Origin: Pelolinea sp.
GTDB taxonomy: Bacteria; Chloroflexota; Anaerolineae; Anaerolineales; Anaerolineaceae
Direction: 5' to 3'
NCBI GenBank assembly: GCA_012797975.1
Contig: JAAZOD010000019.1
Span: forward strand, 1-50,972
Length of the DNA stretch: 50,972 bases
The translations under genes and the position numbers were made by a program. This document shows positions 43,740 through 49,733 of this stretch, one piece after another. The notes beneath the pieces were generated by a model. It ran no database searches and was not told where the DNA came from. It saw only the letters and a program-made list of their open reading frames with translations. Each line of letters opens with the position of its first letter. Within the stretch, counting starts at the first letter, position 1.

Positions 43740-43825
43740 ACCATTAAAAAGTTTCTGTACGGTTCATGTGGATGTTTCGAACGAACCTTGGATGAACGAA
43801 CGAGTTTTTATTCGTGGAGAGCTGA

Positions 43826-44551
43826 ATGGCAGACAATAAAGTCAATATTGGATTGGTCATCGCCAGTCCGGTCAAAGATGGCGATTCTCCCCTGTCTGAA
43901 ATAGAAAAATATTCCGGTGACCCAAAACCGGATATTTTTCTGTTCCCGGAGGACCATATCTATTCGGAAAATCTGGCGGCGTTGCAGGAGATCGCTAAAG
44001 CAAAGAAGAAATGGTTCATCTGCGGCATGGAAGACCGGGAAAGCGGAAAAGAGAAATATAAACATGCTGTAGTGGTCAATCCAGCGGGTGAGGTCGTTGG
44101 TCATCATCGTAAAACATCCCTTACGTATAACGAACTCTCCAAGGGTTTCAGCCATGGAACTGATCTTGATGTGGTGCAAACTCCCTTTGGAGCGGTGGGT
44201 GTGACGATCTGCTATGAAATACACTTCCCTGAAGTAGCGCGCTCCTATGCACTGCAGGGAGCGCAGATCATTTTCAACCCCATTGGAACGGGAATGTGGA
44301 ATGAAACCCAGTTAGCGCAGTGGACTGCTGCAGGATTGTGCAGGGCTTCTGAAAATGGCATCTTTTCAGTTGGTTGCAGCCATTTCAATGAAGCCATCCC
44401 ACTGGCGTATGCGTACGCCCCCGATGGAAACTGCCTGGTGCGAACGCGGGATGCAAACCGCCTGGTGGTGATCACGCTGGATCTTGCCCAGTGTTCAGGG
44501 ATGTTTCTGGAACATCGTCAGCCGCATCTCTATGGAAGACTGGTCCAATAA
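43826..44551 (+). CDS. carbon-nitrogen hydrolase (nitrilase superfamily)
   Basis: 241 residues. The Glu-Lys-Cys triad is visible: FLFPEDHIY (Glu), VGHHRKTSLTY (Lys) and VTICYEIHFPEVAR (Cys). The family hydrolyses amides or nitriles, for example omega-amidases and N-carbamoyl amidases. The length is at the short end for the family (usually 250-300). GGAG lies 9 nt before the ATG. It is downstream of deoD in the same direction; a nucleobase-ring or carbamoyl substrate is possible from that context but unproven. Confidence 0.88.
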   Translation: MADNKVNIGLVIASPVKDGDSPLSEIEKYSGDPKPDIFLFPEDHIYSENLAALQEIAKAKKKWFICGMEDRESGKEKYKHAVVVNPAGEVVGHHRKTSLTYNELSKGFSHGTDLDVVQTPFGAVGVTICYEIHFPEVARSYALQGAQIIFNPIGTGMWNETQLAQWTAAGLCRASENGIFSVGCSHFNEAIPLAYAYAPDGNCLVRTRDANRLVVITLDLAQCSGMFLEHRQPHLYGRLVQ

Positions 44552-44742
44552 AACAATCGAATGTTCGTTGAATACCGTCAGAGGAAAAATAGGAATGGCC
44601 GAAACTGGCAGGAGATAAACCATTGCCCTGTTCTCTCTATGAATGCTACAATCGGCCAATTCCTTTTTGCCTGATCTGCCAATGTGTGATGCGGCTAATT
44701 TACATAAAATATTGTTTATTAAATTTCGGCAGGATGTGAAAA

Positions 44743-44916
44743 ATGCTGTTGACGATCGCATTGATGATTCTTTGGGTTTGGCTATGGATAAAATTTGTGA
44801 TACCCAAAGCATTCCCCTATATGGAAAGGGTGAACCAATTTCTACTTGGTTTGGTTGCTGGGGTTCTGACCCAGGTTGTGCTGGATCTTCTCTATTTCAT
44901 ACTTTTTGTGAAATAA
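44743..44916 (+). CDS. 57-residue two-helix membrane protein
   Basis: A complete small ORF: ATG at 44743, TAA at 44914-44916, 57 codons. AGGA lies 9 nt before the start. Two hydrophobic stretches (about 1-20, Trp-rich: LWVWLWIKFVIP, and 33-56: LLGLVAGVLTQVVLDLLYFILF) are joined by a short basic turn (KAFPYMERVNQ), giving a plausible membrane hairpin. A longer ORF in another frame (44643-44930) covers the same DNA but is Cys/Gly-rich and lacks this organisation. No family is recognised. It lies 10 nt from the end of the convergent PRD regulator gene and downstream of the nitrilase gene. Confidence 0.55.
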   Translation: MLLTIALMILWVWLWIKFVIPKAFPYMERVNQFLLGLVAGVLTQVVLDLLYFILFVK

Positions 44917-44926
44917 AATATGCCTT

Positions 44927-46858
44927 TTAAGCAAAGGAGACCAGAATATCAATGAATTCTTCGTAGGTCTTCGCATTCATGATCTTGGAAAAGAATTCTT
45001 TATCGGAAATGAAATGAGTGATGAAATCGAAAATATCTTTGAAATGTTCTCGATTTTCTTCCTGAAGGGAAAGCATGAAAACAATGTTAACTTTATTGCT
45101 TCCCCATTGGATAGGGGTAGGATTAATGGATATTGCAATTACTGAAGAAATCGCATCGTTCGATAACGGATGGGGAATTGCGATGTTGCCATAGGAACTT
45201 GGAGCAACTTCTTCATGTTCATAGATTTCATTTTTATAATTTTTGTCGACATAATTCTTTTCCATCATCAGGTCGCACATTGTTTCAATAACATCCACAT
45301 TGGTTTTAAATGGATAATCATAAAAGAACAGATCGCTTCTGAAAAAATATTTGAATTGATCTGACATCTTGCGTTTTATTTTCAATTGTTTGACCTCGTC
45401 GATCTTCTGAAAAACATTGTTGATGGATGTTTCCGAAAGAAACGGGTCAATAAGGATATGGGGGGTTTTTATTTTAGGGTTGATTTCAATTGTAGATAAA
45501 AGCAGATCATAATCGTCCGACTCAGAAAGATCGTCAATGGATGCAAGGAAGTTTTGAATGATCAAGCTTTCAGAGAAGATGGAGTTTATCCGGCGAAATA
45601 GGGTTCGATTAACCGTATAGTAATCCGGGGCCAGTACAACGCAAGTCAGTTTTTCGGAATATGCCTTCTTCTCTTCCATAAGAACGCCAATATGGAGGGC
45701 GATGTAGGCAATCTCATCCTCAGAAAGAGTATGATTGGTTTTCTTATTAATGATGTTGGAAATGTATACTGCGATCACATAGATCAATGGGAAATCGTTT
45801 TTTATTTTTCGAAATTGGCTGTTGCGAATATTGATGTTGTGTTCTACCCGCTCAAGGACGTTCTTCAAATGAAAAGCAAAACGGATCATGAAGCTGTCTT
45901 CTTTGAGATCAATGGAATAAGTGCTTCGTACCGAACGTACGATTTCATAAAGGAGTTCTTCGATTTCTGAACCAACCAATTCATCCAACTGGTCGATATG
46001 CAATTTTGTGATGTGATTGGAAACAGCGCTTGTCATCATGGACAATGAAACTTCGCAAAAATCTTCCAATGTATAATCGCCGCCATAAACATTCTTTAGC
46101 TCGGAATAAATTTCCTCGATGATATGGTAGACGTGTGGTGAAGCGATATCTCTAAAATTGAGTTTATGTGCGATATGTTCTTTTACTTCTGTATTTGCAT
46201 CCTTGTTCAATTCAATGAAAATGGCTATATGGAGAATGTAATTTAGCAAGGAATAATCATCCAAAAAGTATTCATTTTCTTTTAGCACATTCAAAACGAT
46301 TTTTTTTATGTTTTTAAGATCAACATTGCTGAAAAATTCTTGAATTTCTTCAAGGCTGAAAGATGAGTTTTCCAGTTCATTGTTAATGAGATCCAGGATC
46401 AAACGTCTTTTATCTCGATCCAAGCCAATAATGGATAATTTATTGTTTTTTATTTTTAAATGAAGGCCAAGCTCTGATAACTCAGTTCTTAGTCTGGATA
46501 ATTCGTTTTGCAAGGTCAATGGCGAAATACACAATCGATCCGATAAAGAATCAATGGTCGGGCATTGTTGAGAAAGCAATATTTTCTCCAGGATATATTT
46601 TTTCCGCTCTTCATAATTTCCAGGCATTCTCATCAATGGAGCTGCTTGAATGATGTCGATTGCTTTTTCTTTTTGCTGGATTCTATATCCCTTGTTGGAC
46701 GAAATGATTAACTTGTCGTATTTTCTATTGATCTCTGCAATATATGTGCTGATGGAACGCGAGGAAAGGTCTAGGTGGTTAGCGAGTGTGGTGTTGGTTA
46801 CCCATGTCCCTTGGTTGACTAGAAAGTTTAATAATTGAATTTCTCTATTCATTATCAT
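44927..46858 (-). CDS. PRD/EIIA-domain PTS regulator (BglG/MtlR type)
   Basis: 643 residues. Two N-terminal helix-turn-helix regions (FLVNQGTWVTNTTLANHLDLSSRSI; CPTIDSLSDRLCISPLTLQNEL) are followed by two PRD domains (about 170-280 and 280-390; LHIAIFIELN, FAFHLKNVLERVEHN, YIALHIGVLMEE with the phosphorylatable His). A degenerate EIIB-like region follows (SEKLTCVVLAPDYY), then a C-terminal mannitol-type EIIA domain with the active-site IAIPHPLS (His about 563). Such activators are switched by PTS phosphorylation. The gene is divergent from the PTS operon starting at 47146, its probable target. Although PRD proteins are often called antiterminators, the HTH architecture indicates DNA binding. 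Confidence 0.9.
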   Translation of the reverse strand: MIMNREIQLLNFLVNQGTWVTNTTLANHLDLSSRSISTYIAEINRKYDKLIISSNKGYRIQQKEKAIDIIQAAPLMRMPGNYEERKKYILEKILLSQQCPTIDSLSDRLCISPLTLQNELSRLRTELSELGLHLKIKNNKLSIIGLDRDKRRLILDLINNELENSSFSLEEIQEFFSNVDLKNIKKIVLNVLKENEYFLDDYSLLNYILHIAIFIELNKDANTEVKEHIAHKLNFRDIASPHVYHIIEEIYSELKNVYGGDYTLEDFCEVSLSMMTSAVSNHITKLHIDQLDELVGSEIEELLYEIVRSVRSTYSIDLKEDSFMIRFAFHLKNVLERVEHNINIRNSQFRKIKNDFPLIYVIAVYISNIINKKTNHTLSEDEIAYIALHIGVLMEEKKAYSEKLTCVVLAPDYYTVNRTLFRRINSIFSESLIIQNFLASIDDLSESDDYDLLLSTIEINPKIKTPHILIDPFLSETSINNVFQKIDEVKQLKIKRKMSDQFKYFFRSDLFFYDYPFKTNVDVIETMCDLMMEKNYVDKNYKNEIYEHEEVAPSSYGNIAIPHPLSNDAISSVIAISINPTPIQWGSNKVNIVFMLSLQEENREHFKDIFDFITHFISDKEFFSKIMNAKTYEEFIDILVSFA

Positions 46859-47069
46859 AAATGAATCGATGGGCTTATTTTATCCATTGTAATGCGTTTT
46901 GCTGGTAAAAATTTTTCAAATACCGGGTTGCTCTCCTGCAGTGCATGAAACAGAGCATCTTCTGGCATAGTGTAGGGATCGCCACAAGATGCCTGTTTGA
47001 TCAAAACTTCTGCTTATAGTTTGCTACATTTCTTCATGAATTATTAATCCTTTTTGCAGAGTGGTCATG

Positions 47070-47084
47070 CAATTCCAGGAATTG
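47070..47084. promoter_or_regulatory. 15-bp palindrome upstream of the PTS promoter
   Basis: CAATTCC-A-GGAATTG is a perfect 7-1-7 palindrome overlapping the candidate -35 of the PTS operon, a suitable activator site for the divergent PRD regulator. Its centre is 39 bp from the second palindrome. Confidence 0.45.
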
Positions 47085-47110
47085 TTTTCTTCTTTTCCGA
47101 GACATATGAT
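47082..47110 (+). promoter_or_regulatory. candidate promoter of the PTS operon
   Basis: -35 TTGTTT (47082-47087), 17-nt spacer, -10 TATGAT (47105-47110; 5 of 6 consensus bases). The weak -35 fits an activator-dependent promoter. It is flanked by two palindromes, one on the -35 and one on the -10/start region. Confidence 0.4.
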
Positions 47111-47123
47111 TGAACCGTTCAAT
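47109..47123. promoter_or_regulatory. 15-bp palindrome at the PTS transcription start
   Basis: ATTGAAC-C-GTTCAAT is a perfect 7-1-7 palindrome overlapping the -10 and the expected transcription start, 13 nt before the ribosome binding site. The position is typical of a repressor operator. Confidence 0.45.
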
Positions 47124-47145
47124 TTACTTTTTTTAAGGAGTTATT

Positions 47146-47460
47146 TTGGATACTGGAAAATATGCCGTAATGGTTATTGCATTCGCCGGTGATAGCAAAA
47201 GTGCTTCAATGGAGGCCATTGAAGCTGCGCGAAAAGGTGATTTTGCAACCGCTGATAAATTATTGAAGAAAAGTTCCGATGCGCTATTAAAAGCACATGA
47301 GGTTCATACAGAACTATTGGTCAATGAAGCGCGAGACGAAAACATGAAAATCAGCATGATTTTGGTTCATGCATCCAACCATTTCTCCATTGCTGAAATG
47401 ACCAAGGAATTGGCTGAGCAATTTGTAAAACTTTATAAGGAGGTAAAGAATGGTCTATAA
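47146..47460 (+). CDS. PTS EIIA, lactose/cellobiose family
   Basis: 104 residues starting with TTG; AGGAG lies 5 nt upstream, which decides the start. All-helical LacF/ChbA-type protein with EAIEAARKGDFATADKLL and the phosphorylation motif VHASNHFSIAE, His75 being the expected phospho-acceptor. The residue corresponding to the metal-binding Asp of LacF (HAQD) is Asn78 here. It accepts phosphate from HPr and passes it to the EIIB encoded next, whose ATG overlaps its 3' end by 11 nt. First gene of the PTS operon. Confidence 0.9.
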   Translation: MDTGKYAVMVIAFAGDSKSASMEAIEAARKGDFATADKLLKKSSDALLKAHEVHTELLVNEARDENMKISMILVHASNHFSIAEMTKELAEQFVKLYKEVKNGL

Positions 47461-47770
47461 CATCATTTTGGTTTGTCAATGGGGAGCCAGCACCGGGATG
47501 CTGGTTGAAAAAATGAATGAAGCAGCGAAGAAGAAGAATGTCGAAGCGGTGATCAACGCATATTCGGAGGCAAAACTGGACCAATATATTGCCGATGCGG
47601 ATATTGTGCTGCTGGCCCCGCAAGTTCGCTTTAAAAAAGATTCTCTTGCACAAAAATATAAGGCGCTCGGCACTCCTTTTTTGGTAATCGAGACTGTCGA
47701 TTATGGAATGATGAACGGTGAAAAAGTCCTTGATGCGACACTAGAGGTCTTAAAGAAAGGAGGAAAGTAG
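47450..47770 (+). CDS. PTS EIIB, lactose/cellobiose family
   Basis: 106 residues. The phosphocysteine motif is ILVCQWGASTGMLVEKM (Cys9), as in ChbB/CelA-type IIB proteins (usual form CxxGxSTS), and the next strand/helix blocks DADIVLLAPQVRFKKDSLAQKY complete the fold. It transfers phosphate from EIIA to the incoming sugar at EIIC. Translation is probably coupled to EIIA (overlap of 11 nt; AAGGAGG lies inside the end of EIIA). Confidence 0.92.
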   Translation: MVYNIILVCQWGASTGMLVEKMNEAAKKKNVEAVINAYSEAKLDQYIADADIVLLAPQVRFKKDSLAQKYKALGTPFLVIETVDYGMMNGEKVLDATLEVLKKGGK

Positions 47771-47842
47771 TATTTATAAAGTAGATGAATTTTTTTATGT
47801 TCAAAACATCACTGGTAATTAAAGAAATAAAAGGAGAAAAAG

Positions 47843-49111
47843 ATGGAAAAACTGATGGATAGAATTCAGAAACTTGTTTTACCATTTTCTGAAAAAATTT
47901 CGTCCGTAAAGTATTTAAGAGCATTGGCAGAAACAATGCAGATCCTCATGCCCGTTACGGTCATCGGATCATTCGCATGCTTGTTCGCTTTCATTGATAT
48001 CGGTCCTTGGCAGGCATTTTTGGCTGCACACCCAACGGTGGCAATGATCTTCATGAATACCCATTCATTAACCCTGGCCTGCATTGCTTTCTATGTGGTG
48101 ATGGTCTTGCCATATCGGTATGCTGAATATTTGGGGATGAAAGAATCTGTAAATATGATCCCATTGACAATGGCGGCATTTTTACTGTTAACCCCCACTC
48201 AATTGTATACTGCAGTCCCCACAGAATGGTTGGGCTTTAAAGGCATGTTCTCTGCCATGATTATTGGTTTTCTTGTCCCGAAGATTTGCAAATTCTTTGT
48301 AGATAAGAAGATCACCATTAAGATGCCTGCTGGCGTTCCAAAATTCATTGAAGATACCTTCTCTGTACTGATTCCGGCAATTGTTATCATTGCAGGATCC
48401 GCCATCCTTGGGCAGGTCGTTGCTGGCACGAAAATTGGCAGTGTCCACAATGTCATCTATACGCTCATTCAAACCCCGCTGCAGGGCATTGGGATGTCAT
48501 TCCCCTCTTTACTGTTAGCCGAAATATTGATGACCTTGTTCATGTTCTGCGGTATTCACGGTTCAACCGCAGTGACATACACCGCTCCGTTGCTTGCGGC
48601 GGCAAATGCGGAAAATATGGCTGCCATGGCCGCTGGTCAATCCATGCCCAACATTTGGACAACCGGTTTAATGAATTCCATCCAGGCGGGCGGCATTGGT
48701 GCCACCCTTGGGTTGGCAATTGTCTTGGTGATCTTTGCCAAGAGTAAACGCTACAAACAGCTATCACGCATGGCGATCGTCCCGCAGATCTTCAACATTG
48801 GCGAACCCTTGCTGTTCGGAATTCCGATCATGCTGAACCCTTTGCTGTTTATCCCTTATATGGGTGGCGTGATTGTTAATACCTTCGTTGCCTATTTTTC
48901 AGTTGCTTCTGGACTGGTAGCCAGATTCAACGGAGTCGATGTCAGCTGGACACTTCCCACCGGCATTCAAGGCTTGTTGAGCAATACCAAACCAATCGAA
49001 GGTCTCATCCTGCAACTGGTCATTGTTGCCATCGACATGTTGATCTGGTACCCGTTTGTCAAGATCATCGATAAGCAAGCTTTAAAAGAGGAAGGCGAGA
49101 CAAAGGCTTAG
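47843..49111 (+). CDS. PTS EIIC, cellobiose/lactose (CelB) family
   Basis: 422 residues with about ten transmembrane segments. Family features: the N-terminal amphipathic start (MDRIQKLVLPFSEKISS), RALAETMQILMPVTVIGSF, FMFCGIHGSTAVTYTAPLL near the middle (conserved substrate-site region), PQIFNIGEPLLFGIPIMLNPLLFIPYM (with the conserved Glu) and the C-terminal LIWYPFVKIIDKQ. It transports and phosphorylates a disaccharide-like beta-glucoside. GGAG precedes the ATG. No phospho-beta-glucosidase gene is visible in the operon, so the sugar is not fixed. Confidence 0.93.
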   Translation: MEKLMDRIQKLVLPFSEKISSVKYLRALAETMQILMPVTVIGSFACLFAFIDIGPWQAFLAAHPTVAMIFMNTHSLTLACIAFYVVMVLPYRYAEYLGMKESVNMIPLTMAAFLLLTPTQLYTAVPTEWLGFKGMFSAMIIGFLVPKICKFFVDKKITIKMPAGVPKFIEDTFSVLIPAIVIIAGSAILGQVVAGTKIGSVHNVIYTLIQTPLQGIGMSFPSLLLAEILMTLFMFCGIHGSTAVTYTAPLLAAANAENMAAMAAGQSMPNIWTTGLMNSIQAGGIGATLGLAIVLVIFAKSKRYKQLSRMAIVPQIFNIGEPLLFGIPIMLNPLLFIPYMGGVIVNTFVAYFSVASGLVARFNGVDVSWTLPTGIQGLLSNTKPIEGLILQLVIVAIDMLIWYPFVKIIDKQALKEEGETKA

Positions 49112-49155
49112 CAGAACCTTTTCTCCACCGTACTTCTTCAAAGTGTGGATATGGT

Positions 49156-49185
49156 ATTAGGGGTAACGAAACTGTTACCCCTAAT
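49156..49185 (+). other. strong hairpin after the EIIC gene
   Basis: ATTAGGGGTAAC and GTTACCCCTAAT form a perfect 12-bp stem with a 6-nt loop, followed by AATCTTG rather than a U-run. It sits between the EIIC gene and the small 79-residue gene. Most likely it is a processing/stability element or a partial terminator that lowers expression of the downstream genes relative to the transporter. Confidence 0.55.
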
Positions 49186-49202
49186 AATCTTGTGGAGGCA
49201 AA

Positions 49203-49442
49203 ATGTTGTTGGTAGGGTGCGCAAAGACGAAATTTTTGGCAGAAAAACTAGATGGTCAGGTCTTCCATAATGTGAAATTCAATGTGACCAAAATGGAGGG
49301 TCTCAGTTTGTGGATAGACCATAATGCGCCGGACGATCGATCGGCAAAAGGGATTGTAAAAGAAATTGTTAAAACGATTCCGGATTTAAACGGTTTCTAC
49401 GTGAATATTCAAATAATTGATGAAGCAGGGAGAATCCAATGA
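49203..49442 (+). CDS. unrecognised 79-residue PTS-operon protein
   Basis: 79 residues, soluble, not recognised as a known family. GGAGG lies 6 nt before the ATG. The start MLLVGCAKTKFLAEKL is hydrophobic-helix-like with one Cys. The rest reads as an alpha/beta domain (FHNVKFNVTKMEG, LSLWIDHNAPDDRSAKGIVKEIVKTIPDL, FYVNIQIIDEAG). The stop overlaps the next gene's ATG (ATGA). It is encoded between the PTS and an Old-Yellow-Enzyme-type flavoprotein, so a role with either is possible: an accessory subunit, a sensor or a small adaptor. Confidence 0.7.
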   Translation: MLLVGCAKTKFLAEKLDGQVFHNVKFNVTKMEGLSLWIDHNAPDDRSAKGIVKEIVKTIPDLNGFYVNIQIIDEAGRIQ

Positions 49443-49720
49443 AGGGAAATGAAGAAAAAACCCCTCTTTTTCTGGGCAATCCGGAGTTCAATAAAAAAAT
49501 TGCGATTTATTATGCATGGATTCCCCCCATTGTTTTTATTTTTCTCTTCGGTCTTTTTGTCTATGATGGGGCTTTTATCACCGGTGCCATATTCTTAATT
49601 TTGGCTTTATTTTTGCTACCTCTCAATAAATATAAAGAAAAACTTCCTAAATTAGCCCGCGCATTTATTATCATTGGCCTTATTGTCTTAGCTTTTTATT
49701 CCATGAACCTATATATATAA
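49439..49720 (+). CDS. unrecognised 93-residue membrane protein
   Basis: 93 residues; the start overlaps the previous stop by ATGA. Three predicted transmembrane segments (about 25-43, 47-64 and 74-91), with a basic cytoplasmic-type turn KYKEKLPKL before the last. The N-terminus NEEKTPLFLGNPEFNK is soluble and charged. No known family. Coupled translation with the 79-residue gene and proximity to the PTS EIIC and flavoprotein genes suggest it belongs to the same system. The 13-nt gap to the flavoprotein gene contains its AGGAG. Confidence 0.7.
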   Translation: MKGNEEKTPLFLGNPEFNKKIAIYYAWIPPIVFIFLFGLFVYDGAFITGAIFLILALFLLPLNKYKEKLPKLARAFIIIGLIVLAFYSMNLYI

Positions 49721-49733
49721 CCAGGAGATCAAC

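Noticed and set aside
43760-43812. GAACGAAC-type repeats before the nitrilase gene
   Set aside because: Short, irregularly spaced and without clear symmetry; not distinguishable from chance.
44596-44658. TGGCCGA/TCGGCCA stem enclosing a 49-nt loop
   Set aside because: Only 7 bp over a long loop; too weak to call a riboswitch or terminator.
44643-44930. 95-residue plus-strand ORF covering the 57-residue membrane protein
   Set aside because: Its product is Cys/Gly-rich with no domain, its ATG has no ribosome binding site, and the other frame gives a well-formed membrane hairpin.
46859-47145. Possible antitermination (RAT-type) leader for the PTS operon
   Set aside because: The regulator has two HTH domains and no RNA-binding CAT domain, and no terminator hairpin with an overlapping alternative stem is visible in the leader.
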